45,094 nt of DNA from Aliarcobacter sp. (GCA_028688995.1 JAQTXB010000019.1:1-45094); one strand, 5' to 3'. Shown: positions 32,358 to 41,696, counted from the stretch's first letter. Numbers and translations: made by a program. Notes: a model not told the origin generated them from the sequence alone.

Positions 32358-33497
32358 TTATTTTGCTTCTTTTGACATAAAATGTTCAATAATTTTTTGA
32401 TTGATTTTAACCCAACCTAATTCGCCAGAATGAACAATATCAGTTAAAGTTCCCATTTCATAATTCTCTTTTTTATATGTCCACATATCTAAATAACCGT
32501 AATTATTCTCTTGTATTTTAGATTTTATTGTCGATATAATTGTTGTCATTTCATCTCTATTTTTTTCAAATACATAAGGGTGTAAATCTTGCATTACAAA
32601 AAGTGGTTTAATTTTATAACTTTTTAATAACTCAAGTAATACTAATAAATCTTGATACTCTTGGTTTTTATCAAGTTCAGAGGGAACAATTATAGTATAA
32701 GGAAATTCTCCTTTAGTAATTGAAGGCTCAATATATTTTGTAAAATATTCATTGCTAATTCCAAAACTATTATTTGTAGAAGGAGTTGAAATTTTATTCG
32801 CTTCTATTTTTAAACTCTCGTAATCAAGCATTGGATTTTTATAAGTAACAATTGGAGGATTAATATCTCTATTATCAAAACTTTTAATTAGAATTCTTTT
32901 TATTTCGTTGTTTAAATAATCATCTTCTAATTCATTAAAAGAGTATTCATAAATAAAATTTGGATTTTTAATATAAGTTATATTTTTTTTAACATAATTA
33001 TTAATCAAAATCTTATAACTATCATCCACTTCACTTTGAAAATAGAGTTTATTCATCATTCCAGGGTACATAAACTCTAAGAATTTAGGTATTGTTGTTC
33101 CATTATTATAACTTCCAGTAAACCAACTTGGAGATAATAATATTACAACTTTTGCATTTTCTTTTATAAGATCCCCATGATAAGCAGCTAATTGAGCTAA
33201 GATTGCAAAGCTTTGTTGCCCTTCATTTCCTTGTGTTCTTAATGGTAATTTTAAATCATTATTAAAATAATTTTGAGGTAAAAATTTTTGATTAGGATTT
33301 ATTACTAATTCAGAAGAACCAAAAACTACTATTTTTCCACTTTCTAAATCATTTTGTAAACTAATAGTTTTTTGTAATGAATCTTGTAAAGGTTTAGCAT
33401 AATAATTTAGAATTTCATTTTTACTTATATAAAATAGTAATATAACTACTAATAATGCAAAAATAAATGCAAAAATATTACTAAAAAGTTTATTCAC
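32358..33497 (-). CDS. dltD: D-alanyl transfer protein DltD
   Basis: 379 residues. One N-terminal membrane helix (IFAFIFALLVVILLFYISKN), then an SGNH/GDSL-like periplasmic domain with nucleophile Ser in FGSSELVINPN and the C-terminal Asp-x-x-His in LTDIVHSGELGW. These residues carry the acyl-transfer of D-alanine to the final acceptor outside the membrane. The gene starts eight bases inside dltC. In a Gram-negative the acceptor cannot be teichoic acid; lipopolysaccharide or another envelope glycan is likely (inference). Confidence 0.92.
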   Translation of the reverse strand: MNKLFSNIFAFIFALLVVILLFYISKNEILNYYAKPLQDSLQKTISLQNDLESGKIVVFGSSELVINPNQKFLPQNYFNNDLKLPLRTQGNEGQQSFAILAQLAAYHGDLIKENAKVVILLSPSWFTGSYNNGTTIPKFLEFMYPGMMNKLYFQSEVDDSYKILINNYVKKNITYIKNPNFIYEYSFNELEDDYLNNEIKRILIKSFDNRDINPPIVTYKNPMLDYESLKIEANKISTPSTNNSFGISNEYFTKYIEPSITKGEFPYTIIVPSELDKNQEYQDLLVLLELLKSYKIKPLFVMQDLHPYVFEKNRDEMTTIISTIKSKIQENNYGYLDMWTYKKENYEMGTLTDIVHSGELGWVKINQKIIEHFMSKEAK

Positions 33498-33723
33498 CTA
33501 ACCTACTTTCTATATAATTTGCTAACTTATTTACGCTATCAAAATTACTTTCAATAATGTCTCTTGTATCAATTTTAATAGAAAACTCTTCTTCTAACAT
33601 CATTGCAAGATCAACAGTTCCCATACTATCAATTAAATTTGAAGTATATAATGGTTCATCAATATTTACTACTTTAAATGCAATTTCTTCTACTAAAGGT
33701 TTTATTCTCTCTACTAAAGTCAT
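33490..33723 (-). CDS. dltC: D-alanyl carrier protein DltC
   Basis: 77 residues, acyl-carrier fold. The phosphopantetheine Ser is in NLIDSMGTVDLAMML at about residue 33. First gene of the operon, with AGGGAAAA before ATG 33723 and an extended -10-like TAGATATATTA upstream on the minus strand. It carries activated D-alanine from DltA to DltB. The region 33724-34009 beyond it holds only AT-rich sequence and probably the operon's promoter. Confidence 0.92.
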   Translation of the reverse strand: MTLVERIKPLVEEIAFKVVNIDEPLYTSNLIDSMGTVDLAMMLEEEFSIKIDTRDIIESNFDSVNKLANYIESRLGE

Positions 33724-34009
33724 TAATTTTTCCCTATTTTTTTAATATATCTACAATTATCTAAATTGAATAATAATTCGACAGTTTACCATATTTTTAT
33801 TATTCTTTTCTAGTTATAATTTTCTGTTATAAATTCTATCAGATAAAGTTGAGAATAGTGCCATAGCAAAGGCCATACTGTCAATACAAAGTATAATAGT
33901 GTATTTTAAAATTTAACCTATTATTTCTAAATGTAACACTTTACAAAATTTTACTATTTTTCTTAATTTTTCAGATTATTTTAAGTATTTATTTGGATTA
34001 AAAAAAAGC

Positions 34010-34039
34010 TTTTTAAGCGTGGAAATCCACACTTAAAAA
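34010..34039 (-). terminator. Intrinsic terminator of the acyltransferase gene
   Basis: 13-base arms (12 paired) around AAAT; in the minus direction the stem is followed by AGCTTTTTTT. The arms contain TTTTTAAG and GTGG with their complements. It lies 15 bases after the stop at 34055 and may work in both directions. Confidence 0.8.
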
Positions 34040-34054
34040 TTTATAAAAGAGTTC

Positions 34055-35197
34055 TTATTTTGCTAAATGGCTATCAACCCAAGCACCAATAGGTGTTGTG
34101 ATTTTTTGTAATAACCAACTTACAACAATAAATGTAATTATCCAAGCAACAACAGCTGCCCAAGCAGGTAATATATCAAAGTAAATATCATATCTTCCTA
34201 TTAATGGCCAGTGAATCAAATATACTTCAAAAGAATAAAGTCCATAAATTGATAAAAATTTATTGTCAAATCTCTTAAGTATAAAAATAACAATAAATGC
34301 AAACATAATAACAATAGAAGTTAATTGATCAACAAAATATCCTTGTCCTAAAATCGCAGTTAATTTAGGCCAATGACCAGATGTTGTATGTAAAGACATA
34401 TAAACTACAACTACAAGCATTAAAGCTATTACTAAATAAGAATCTTTAGTTTGACTTCTGAATTTTTTGAAAGCTGCAACAAATTTATTCTCTTTATCTT
34501 TTCTTTCAAATAATAACCAAGCAAAAACAATTCCTAAAGAAAATGCAACTGTATGTAATCTATGAAGCCAATTATCTCCCATATCTAAAGGATTATATAC
34601 ACCAATTAATGTTGCAACTACAGCTAAGATTATTGCACTTAACCATGGTCTTTTTACACTAAATACTATTGGGAAAAGTGCATAAAACATCATCATCCAA
34701 GTAATATACCAAAATGGTGAATTAACATCATCAAAACCACTTGCCGTTGGGAACCATCCTAATAATGATTGAATCATATAAGGCACAGGATAAGTAATAC
34801 CTAAAAATATTGCATTTGAAGCAAATATAATAATTGTTACAACCCAAAAAGGAATAAATATTTTTATCGCTCTTCTTTTATAGAACTCCATTAAAGGAAG
34901 AGGTCTTTTTAACATTCCTACAGTTAAACCATATCCTGACATAAAAAGGAATAAATCAACACCAACCCCTGCAATTATAGAAAGAGGAAAAAGAAAATCT
35001 GCATTTGTCACTAGCATATAAGCAAAATGTGCAAAAACAACTGTTAAAATCCCTAAACCCTTAAGCTCTTGTGTAACAGAAATTGGAAACAAATCAGTAT
35101 GTTTTGACTTTTTAAAAGTAAAAAGAACTACTGCTATTAAAATAGCAATCACAATAAGATTTGTTCCATAAATATCGTCAGTTAAAGTTATAGGCAT
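34055..35197 (-). CDS. Acyltransferase-3 family membrane protein
   Basis: 380 residues from ATG 35197, with GGGAGG five bases upstream; the GTG two codons earlier is embedded in that site. About 10 membrane segments. ELKGLGILTVVFAHFAYMLV has the His of the family motif, VGVDLFLFMSGYGLTVG and FYKRRAIKIFIPFW are the typical OafA/NodX-like continuations. Such proteins move acyl groups (often acetyl) onto sugars of surface polysaccharide at the inner membrane. Placed next to dlt genes, it may also decorate envelope glycans, but it has its own promoter region and terminator. Confidence 0.85.
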   Translation of the reverse strand: MPITLTDDIYGTNLIVIAILIAVVLFTFKKSKHTDLFPISVTQELKGLGILTVVFAHFAYMLVTNADFLFPLSIIAGVGVDLFLFMSGYGLTVGMLKRPLPLMEFYKRRAIKIFIPFWVVTIIIFASNAIFLGITYPVPYMIQSLLGWFPTASGFDDVNSPFWYITWMMMFYALFPIVFSVKRPWLSAIILAVVATLIGVYNPLDMGDNWLHRLHTVAFSLGIVFAWLLFERKDKENKFVAAFKKFRSQTKDSYLVIALMLVVVVYMSLHTTSGHWPKLTAILGQGYFVDQLTSIVIMFAFIVIFILKRFDNKFLSIYGLYSFEVYLIHWPLIGRYDIYFDILPAWAAVVAWIITFIVVSWLLQKITTPIGAWVDSHLAK

Positions 35198-35351
35198 ATA
35201 CACCTCCCAGATTTTAGATAGTTTTATTGTAAATTAATTAGACAAAATTTACAATAAATTCTTGGACAAAATTATACTACTTATAATTGAAATTAAAAAT
35301 TAAATAAACAAAAATGTTTTTTTTGTGAGATTTTATACTAAATGAGAATAA

Positions 35352-36080
35352 TTATTTTAAAAATACTTTTATATTATTTATACCTTTTGAGTCACTAAAC
35401 TTTTTAAATAATGAAGCCAACTGGTTTACCTCAATATTTCTCATTCTAATACAACCACTTGATTCATTCGTTCCAATTGTACTTTCACTTAATGTTCCAT
35501 GTATTCTAAAAGTATTTTTTCCATCAACAATATGACTAAGATTGATTTTTGCAGTACCCATATAATTAAATTTATCTCCAGGAGGAACAACCGATGGCAA
35601 ATTAATTCCTCTTTTCTTAAACGCCTCTATTGTATCTTGTGTTGGATACCAAAAAGGATTTAAAGTTATTGAAGTTACACTTCCTTCACCAGTAGGTTTT
35701 TTAATCTCTTTTTTTCCAGTTGAGACAATATAAGTTTGAATATTTTTTATTTTATTGTTTAGTTTTCCTTTTAAAAGCATAGAGTTTTTAGAAGAATCTA
35801 CTTCGATTATCAACTCATCATACATAGTAATATTACGAGTTGGATCATTTTTTAAAATATTATTAGTAGCTCTTTTATTTTCACCATTTTTAAGAAAATC
35901 AAAGATTTTTAATTCATCTAAAAATTTCATTCCAAGTGCTATTTCATTTTCAGCTTTTGAATTTTTATTTTTATCTTTATTATTAAAAAATTCTAAATTC
36001 TTCTCATTTGTATGTGTTTTTATATCTGCACAATTGAGCAACAATTGAGAAATTAATATAAAAAGGTAGATTTTTCTCAT
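35352..36080 (-). CDS. L,D-transpeptidase (YkuD), probable lipoprotein
   Basis: 242 residues. Signal peptide with a lipobox-like LLNC at about residue 17. The C-terminal YkuD domain has the catalytic pattern FRIHGTLSES then SSGCIRMRN, with His and Cys in place, and TGKKEIKKPTGEGSVTSITL earlier. It cross-links or trims peptidoglycan or attaches proteins to it, in the periplasm. Last gene of an operon of four, seven bases after the upstream gene. Confidence 0.9.
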   Translation of the reverse strand: MRKIYLFILISQLLLNCADIKTHTNEKNLEFFNNKDKNKNSKAENEIALGMKFLDELKIFDFLKNGENKRATNNILKNDPTRNITMYDELIIEVDSSKNSMLLKGKLNNKIKNIQTYIVSTGKKEIKKPTGEGSVTSITLNPFWYPTQDTIEAFKKRGINLPSVVPPGDKFNYMGTAKINLSHIVDGKNTFRIHGTLSESTIGTNESSGCIRMRNIEVNQLASLFKKFSDSKGINNIKVFLK

Positions 36081-36087
36081 CTAATAA

Positions 36088-36672
36088 TTAAAATATTTTT
36101 ACTATTTGTTCTAAACTATTTTTAGAATATTCTTCTGAAATTCCTTTTTCTAGAATATTTAATTCAACTAATCCCTCATTAACTTTTACAATAGTTCCAT
36201 CTACATTTATTTTGTAAATAAAATATTTATTTTGTGTATTATCATTTAAAGCTAAACTATTAATAAAACTACCATTTGAATCAACTATCAAAGGAACTGC
36301 TGAACTTTTATACATTTCATCTAACTTTCCATTTACTGCAAACTTTTTTATAAGCCAAGGAGTATTTGAAATATTCGCAACTAAAACAATATTTTTATTT
36401 GTATATTTATATAAATCTTTAAATAAAGCCAAACTATCATGATTTAGAACAACAATATATTTTTCAGCACCTTTTTGAAAAAAAGTTTCAAATGGTAAAT
36501 AAGAACTTTTTCCTGCAACTTCAAAATATCTTGGAATATAATCTATATTTAAAACATTTTTACTATTTTGACTCACTTCAACACTATTTGGATTTTTTGG
36601 AGCAGTTAAATATACTAAAAGCGCAAATCCAATAATTCCTAATATAACTATTTTTAAAATATTTTTTATCAT
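36088..36672 (-). CDS. Membrane-anchored hypothetical, thioredoxin-like fold without CxxC
   Basis: 194 residues. One N-terminal membrane helix (IVILGIIGFALLVYLTAP), then a periplasmic domain. KYIVVLNHDSLALFKDLYKY, NIVLVANISNTPWLIKKF and VPLIVDSNG suggest a thioredoxin-like alternation of strands and helices, but there is no CxxC pair, so redox activity is unlikely. Seven bases separate it from each neighbour. It could support the transpeptidase. The fold is a guess from pattern. Confidence 0.55.
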   Translation of the reverse strand: MIKNILKIVILGIIGFALLVYLTAPKNPNSVEVSQNSKNVLNIDYIPRYFEVAGKSSYLPFETFFQKGAEKYIVVLNHDSLALFKDLYKYTNKNIVLVANISNTPWLIKKFAVNGKLDEMYKSSAVPLIVDSNGSFINSLALNDNTQNKYFIYKINVDGTIVKVNEGLVELNILEKGISEEYSKNSLEQIVKIF

Positions 36673-36679
36673 TCTTTTC

Positions 36680-37837
36680 CTAATTTTTTTGTTTTTTAGC
36701 CCATCTTTTAAATAGTCTATAATTTGTTATCTCTTCTTCTAATTCTTCATTATTAAAAATACTCTCAACTAAAACATGAGCTAAATATGGAGATAAAACA
36801 AAACCTCGTCCACCTACTCCTGTCAAAATATAAAGATTATTTATCATCTCTAAATTTTCATTTTTTATTTGGAAACCATTTTTTAAATGTGGATATTTTT
36901 CAAAACTTTTAGTAGAATCTACTAACTTTCCAACCATTGGAAAATAATCAACACTTGAAGCCCTTGCTCCGATTTTTACATCTAAAACTTTTATATCCTC
37001 TAATTTTTTTATATCATTTGCTTTTTTTAAAAGTATAGATATATCATTTTGTATGATTTTATTTGTATATTCATTATGTTTTAGTTTATTTATATTTTTT
37101 AATTTTAGATTATAGCTACTTTCTATTTTTTCATCGTCAAATCTATTATGGGTTGCACCAATAGATACTATTCCATCATCAGAAGAAATTGATAAAGAAC
37201 ACTCTTTGTGATAATTTATATCTACGTGAGTTGTTGTACTAATATCTATTTTTTGACCCCAAACAGCTCTAATATCGATATATTTCTCTTTTATAAGTGA
37301 AATATCAGCACCTATTGTCAAAAAAAGATTTTTAGCTTTAATTTCATTATTTAAAACCCAAACATCATCAATTTTCTCAATATTATTTACTTCATAATTA
37401 AAAAGTATTTCTGTATTACTTGATAGTTTCTTACAAATTTCATAGGATTTTACTACACTTCCTATTTTAAATAGATAACCATCTTCATACTTTTCATAAT
37501 CGAAATCCATATAAGGGATATAACTTTGAAATTTCTCTTCATCTTCATCATTTTTAGGAATTCTGCATGTTCCACAATTTGTTATTTCTTTAGGAAAATT
37601 TTCCCTATAAAAAGCTATTGAGAAATTTAAAGATTTAGTTATTAAATCTTTAAACTTATTTGGTTTTCCCAAAAGCGGAGATAAAAATGCTCCGGCTGCG
37701 CCACTTGCACCAAAAGCCACATCTTCATTTTTATCTATCAATAAAACTGATTTTGAGTACTTAGATAAAAAATGTGATAAAGAACATCCAGCAATTCCAG
37801 CCCCAACAATTACATAATCAAACTCTTGTTTATTCAT
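36680..37837 (-). CDS. FAD-dependent oxidoreductase, MnmC C-terminal-domain-like
   Basis: 385 residues from ATG 37837 (NKQEFDYVIVGAGIAGCSLS follows); a longer reading would overlap the whole end of the upstream gene. The N-terminal GxGxxG dinucleotide motif is clear, then FGASGAAGAFLSPLLGKPNK, typical of the MnmC2/DAO group, and a closing NLYILTGVGGRGFVLSPYLA. MnmC2 cleaves the carboxymethyl group from cmnm5U in tRNA wobble uridine; whether this copy does so is inferred. It overlaps the rhodanese-like gene by eight bases. Confidence 0.8.
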   Translation of the reverse strand: MNKQEFDYVIVGAGIAGCSLSHFLSKYSKSVLLIDKNEDVAFGASGAAGAFLSPLLGKPNKFKDLITKSLNFSIAFYRENFPKEITNCGTCRIPKNDEDEEKFQSYIPYMDFDYEKYEDGYLFKIGSVVKSYEICKKLSSNTEILFNYEVNNIEKIDDVWVLNNEIKAKNLFLTIGADISLIKEKYIDIRAVWGQKIDISTTTHVDINYHKECSLSISSDDGIVSIGATHNRFDDEKIESSYNLKLKNINKLKHNEYTNKIIQNDISILLKKANDIKKLEDIKVLDVKIGARASSVDYFPMVGKLVDSTKSFEKYPHLKNGFQIKNENLEMINNLYILTGVGGRGFVLSPYLAHVLVESIFNNEELEEEITNYRLFKRWAKKQKN

Positions 37838-38156
37838 TTTTATCCGATTTCTCAAAAATTTGAAGATTTGGTCTGAAATAACCACGTCCACCTTTTAAAC
37901 TAACACATCTATGGTTTGGAAATTTCTTTTTATAATATTCTAATCTCTCTTTAGTAGTTTTTCCCGTATCACAATAAAAAACAAAAACTGAATTTATAGG
38001 AAGTTGTTCCATTAAAGGTGGATTATAAACCATCGTTTCAACATTTTCAATAGGTTTTAAAATTGTATCAATTAACACAACTTTAACACCATTTTTTTCT
38101 AAATCTCTCTTATTTTTTAAAAACTCTAACTGAGTCCATTCATCTTTAGAAAACAT
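37830..38156 (-). CDS. Rhodanese-like protein
   Basis: 108 residues, one rhodanese domain. VVLIDTILKP early, then active-site loop FYCDTGKTTKERL with Cys near residue 62 and SLKGGRGYF near the end. Rhodaneses carry sulfane sulfur on this Cys. First gene of the operon; its stop is inside the start of the MnmC-like gene. The wobble uridine that MnmC modifies is also thiolated, which makes a shared role in tRNA modification attractive, but not shown. Confidence 0.7.
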   Translation of the reverse strand: MFSKDEWTQLEFLKNKRDLEKNGVKVVLIDTILKPIENVETMVYNPPLMEQLPINSVFVFYCDTGKTTKERLEYYKKKFPNHRCVSLKGGRGYFRPNLQIFEKSDKNE

Positions 38157-38270
38157 AAATAATAATTTCCTTTCATTAAAGGATAATATTAGTATATTCC
38201 CTATTAAAAAAAAGTTATTATTATAAAATTTTAGATAAAATCATTGTTCAATTGAATAATAGGATAATTA

Positions 38271-38642
38271 ATGAAAGTTTTAGTTACAGATGATTCTAAA
38301 ATGGCAAGAAAAATGGTTATAAAAGTTTTAACTGACATACTTAAAGATAATGTTGAAATTTATGAAGCTCAAAATGGACAAGAAGCTTTAGATTTATATA
38401 AACAAATATTACCAAAAATAGTTTTCATGGATTTAACAATGCCTACTATGGACGGTTTCCAAGCTCTTGAAAAAATAAAAGAATTCGATAAAAATGCTAA
38501 AGTTGTAATTATTTCAGCTGATATACAAAAATTATCTATAGACAAAGCTTCACAACTAGGTGCATTCAATTTCATAAAAAAACCTATTGACTTAGCAAAA
38601 ATGGAACAAATACTTAATAAAATTAATGAATTGGCAAAATAA
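38271..38642 (+). CDS. CheY-like response regulator
   Basis: 123 residues, receiver domain only. Acidic pair in VTDDSKMARKM, phospho-acceptor Asp in FMDLTMPTMDG, Thr/Ser position in VVIISAD, and Lys in FIKKPID. It lacks any output domain and so acts by protein contact. Its stop overlaps the next gene by one base. AGGAT Shine-Dalgarno. Confidence 0.93.
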   Translation: MKVLVTDDSKMARKMVIKVLTDILKDNVEIYEAQNGQEALDLYKQILPKIVFMDLTMPTMDGFQALEKIKEFDKNAKVVIISADIQKLSIDKASQLGAFNFIKKPIDLAKMEQILNKINELAK

Positions 38643-39256
38643 TGAAATCTATAACTTTAACTGAAGATGAAAGAGATTGTTTACAAGAATTAATGAATGT
38701 AGCCTATGGAAGTGCAACAGCGGCAATAACAGAAATTCTTGATGCCTTTGCTCAACTATCTATTCCAAAAATTCAAATCATCGACGCTGATGAATTAAAA
38801 CCTTATTTATCTAATGAATTAAATCTAGATGTTGAACATTTAGTATCTTTACAACAAATAAATGGAACTCTTTGCGGTGAAAATATGTTTGTTATAGACA
38901 AAGAATCAGCAAAAAATATAGCATATAAATTTGGTCTTGAAGATCATGAAGTAAATGATGAAGAGATTGCTGATGTTGTTTTAGAAATAACAAATATTCT
39001 ATCTTCGTCAACAATTAGTAAATTAGCTGAAGATATTGATACAAATGTATCTTTTTCGGCACCAACAATAAGAACAATAACATCAATGGATCAACTAAAA
39101 AATCTTTTTATCTCGAAATATCATAAAGTTATTATAATATCAACTCAGCTGAAATTTGAAGATTTAAATATAAATGCCGAATTATTCATTTTAACAACAG
39201 ATAATTCTATTTTGTATATAAAAGAAAAACTAAATAAAATATTAGATGAGCTTTAA
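38642..39256 (+). CDS. CheC-like phosphatase
   Basis: 204 residues, the usual CheC length. Two phosphatase motifs of the form Glu-x-x-Asn: DCLQELMNVAYGSATAAI at about residue 13 and VVLEITNILSSSTISKL at about 113. CheC removes phosphate from CheY-P. Placed between a CheY and a histidine kinase, it completes a small signalling module; both active sites look intact. Confidence 0.87.
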   Translation: MKSITLTEDERDCLQELMNVAYGSATAAITEILDAFAQLSIPKIQIIDADELKPYLSNELNLDVEHLVSLQQINGTLCGENMFVIDKESAKNIAYKFGLEDHEVNDEEIADVVLEITNILSSSTISKLAEDIDTNVSFSAPTIRTITSMDQLKNLFISKYHKVIIISTQLKFEDLNINAELFILTTDNSILYIKEKLNKILDEL

Positions 39257-39258
39257 TT

Positions 39259-40746
39259 GTGAATGCAAATAAATTTGATGTAATCTGTAATACAGTTGAC
39301 AATGGAATAATTCTAATAAATAAAAATTTAGAAGTAAAATTTTGGAATCGTTGGCTTGAAATTAGAACAGGTATTAATTCAAGAGAAATTATTGGTAAAA
39401 ATATAAAAGATTTTTATCCTCAAATTGATGATAAAAAATTAACTAGAAAAATAATAACTGCTTTAAAACTAAACTCTTCAACATTTTATACTCCTCAATT
39501 TAATAAATTTTTAATACCTATTGAATTATCAAAAGTTGCAGATAGGGTTTTTAATGAGATGCAACAAAGTATTACAATAACACCTTATGATATTGAAAAA
39601 GAATTAGCAATAATTTATATTTATGATACAACTATTTTATCTGAGATTAATTATAAATTAAAAGAAGTAAAAGAAGAAGTTGAAGAAAAAAATGAGGAAT
39701 TAGAACTTTTATTTGATACAACAATGGAAGCTATTATTGTCTTTAAAGATGATAAAATTGTAGATTGTAACCAAGTTGCCCTTGACCTATGTAATCATAA
39801 ATCAAAAGAATTTTTCTTAAAAAAAGATATTCATGATTTAGATTTAGATAAAAATATCCTTAGAAAAATACATACAAAACCTGTTGAAGTAACAATTACA
39901 AGAGAAGATAAAAGTTCATTTAAAGCTCTTGTAAATATAAAAAATACAAATATAAAATCTCAAAACTATAAAATATTAACAATAATTGATATTTCAGATA
40001 TAAAAAGAAAAGAGAATCTTCTAGCAGAACAAACTAAACTAGCTGCAATGGGTGAAATGATAGGAAATATTGCCCATCAATGGAGACAACCACTAAATAT
40101 AATCTCCATTACTGCTTCTGGTTCAAGACTAAAAAAAGAGATGAATTTATTGACAGATGAGATGTTAGATGATGCACTAAAATCAATATCAGAAACAACA
40201 GAACATCTATCAAATACTATTGATGTTTTTAAAGATTTTCTAAAAGAGGATAAAGAAAAATCATTATTTAATTTAAGTCAAAATATTAACAATAATATCT
40301 CCTTAATAGAGAGTATTTTAAAAGAAAATCATATAACTATTGATTTAAATTTAGATAATGATATTTATTTATATAACTTTGCAAATGAGTTTAGTCAAGC
40401 TTTTATAAATATTATACATAATGCAAGTGATGCCATTAGTTTAAAAAGAAAAAAGAGTGAATTAAGGGTTATAAAGATTTCAACTAAACAAATTAAAGAC
40501 TCTGTAATTATTGAAATAATCGATAATGCAGGTGGGATAGATGAAGAAATAATCGATAAAATTTTTGAACCATATTTTACAACAAAACATAAATATCAAG
40601 GTACTGGTTTAGGATTATATATGACCCATAAAATAATCCAATCAAGTATGAAAGGTAAAATAACTGTTTCTAACAAACAATTTATTTTTGAAAATAAAGA
40701 GTGTGCTGGTGCACTTTTCAAAATAACATTAAAAAACAATACTTGA
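39259..40746 (+). CDS. PAS-domain sensor histidine kinase
   Basis: 495 residues from GTG 39259, two bases after the cheC-like stop. Two PAS domains (about 1-120 and 150-255) joined by a coiled coil (LKEVKEEVEEKNEELELLFD), then H-box IGNIAHQWRQPLNIISI, N-box IIHNASDAI, G boxes IIDNAGGIDEE and GTGLGLYMTHKI. No membrane segments, so a cytoplasmic sensor, perhaps of redox or a small ligand. It likely phosphorylates the CheY-like protein two genes upstream. Confidence 0.92.
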   Translation: MNANKFDVICNTVDNGIILINKNLEVKFWNRWLEIRTGINSREIIGKNIKDFYPQIDDKKLTRKIITALKLNSSTFYTPQFNKFLIPIELSKVADRVFNEMQQSITITPYDIEKELAIIYIYDTTILSEINYKLKEVKEEVEEKNEELELLFDTTMEAIIVFKDDKIVDCNQVALDLCNHKSKEFFLKKDIHDLDLDKNILRKIHTKPVEVTITREDKSSFKALVNIKNTNIKSQNYKILTIIDISDIKRKENLLAEQTKLAAMGEMIGNIAHQWRQPLNIISITASGSRLKKEMNLLTDEMLDDALKSISETTEHLSNTIDVFKDFLKEDKEKSLFNLSQNINNNISLIESILKENHITIDLNLDNDIYLYNFANEFSQAFINIIHNASDAISLKRKKSELRVIKISTKQIKDSVIIEIIDNAGGIDEEIIDKIFEPYFTTKHKYQGTGLGLYMTHKIIQSSMKGKITVSNKQFIFENKECAGALFKITLKNNT

Positions 40747-40776
40747 TTGACATTGACTCAACCTTTGTGATATAAT
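40742..40776 (+). promoter_or_regulatory. Promoter of cbpA-hspR with HAIR-like operator
   Basis: TTGACA (40747-40752) and TATAAT (40771-40776), 18 bases apart. CTTGATT-N7-ACTCAAC at 40742-40762 matches the HspR box CTTGAGT-N7-ACTCAAG at 12 of 14 fixed positions and covers the -35. This implies that HspR represses its own operon. The promoter overlaps the end of the kinase gene. Confidence 0.75.
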
Positions 40777-40823
40777 AAATTTTTAAATATTAAAATATTT
40801 TATTCAAATAATAGGATTGAAAA

Positions 40824-41684
40824 ATGGCAAAAAGTTTATATGAAACACTAGAAATAAATGAAAATGCATCAGCAGATGAGATAAAAAAAGCCTACAGAAA
40901 GTTAGCTAGAAAATATCATCCTGATGTTAATAAAGACCCACAAGCAGAAGATAAATTCAAAGAAATTAACGCAGCATACGAAGTTTTAAGTAATCCAGAA
41001 AAAAAACAACAATATGATCAACATGGTGATTCAATGTTTGGTGGACAAAATTTCCACGACTTTGCACGAGGTCAAGGATCAAATGTTGATTTAGATGAAA
41101 TTTTAAGACAAATGTTTGGTGGTGGAGGTGGATTTGGTAGATCTGGCTTTTCACAAGGTGGATTTGGAGGGTTTAGTGAACCTGACTTAGATACAAATGC
41201 TCAAATCACTATTCCTTTTGATGTTGCTGTTCTTGGTGGAAAACAATTTATTAACTTAAACAATGACTCTTTTGATGTAAAAATTCCAGAAGGAATTGAA
41301 GATGGACAAAAAATAAGAGCAAAGGGAAAAGGAAAATCATATCAAGGACAAAGGGGTGATTTAATTTTAAAAATTAATGTCTCTAAAAGTCCTGATTATG
41401 AAAGAAATGGTGACACCCTAATTAAATCTTTTGATTTACCTTTAAAAACTGCCCTATTTGGTGGAAAAGTTGAAGTAAAAACAATACATAAAGATATTAC
41501 ATTAAAAGTTCCTCAAAATACAAAACAAAATCAAAGATTTAGAGTAAAAGAGCTTGGTGTTTTAAATAGAAAAGCTGGAATCAAAGGAGATTTATATTTA
41601 AAAGCAAATATAGTTTTACCAAGAATTGAAGATTTAGATGAAGATTTAGTAAAAATCTTAGAAGAAAAACTTCCTTCAAATTAA
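40824..41684 (+). CDS. cbpA: DnaJ-family co-chaperone CbpA
   Basis: 286 residues. J domain (about 1-68) with KYHPDVNKD; then a Gly/Phe-rich stretch (GGGGGFGRSGFSQGGFGGF) and the C-terminal substrate-binding beta domains. No cysteine zinc-finger, which separates it from DnaJ proper. It stimulates DnaK and binds unfolded protein in the cytoplasm. The hspR gene follows after 12 bases, as in other Campylobacterota. Confidence 0.93.
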   Translation: MAKSLYETLEINENASADEIKKAYRKLARKYHPDVNKDPQAEDKFKEINAAYEVLSNPEKKQQYDQHGDSMFGGQNFHDFARGQGSNVDLDEILRQMFGGGGGFGRSGFSQGGFGGFSEPDLDTNAQITIPFDVAVLGGKQFINLNNDSFDVKIPEGIEDGQKIRAKGKGKSYQGQRGDLILKINVSKSPDYERNGDTLIKSFDLPLKTALFGGKVEVKTIHKDITLKVPQNTKQNQRFRVKELGVLNRKAGIKGDLYLKANIVLPRIEDLDEDLVKILEEKLPSN

Positions 41685-41696
41685 TGGATATTAATT

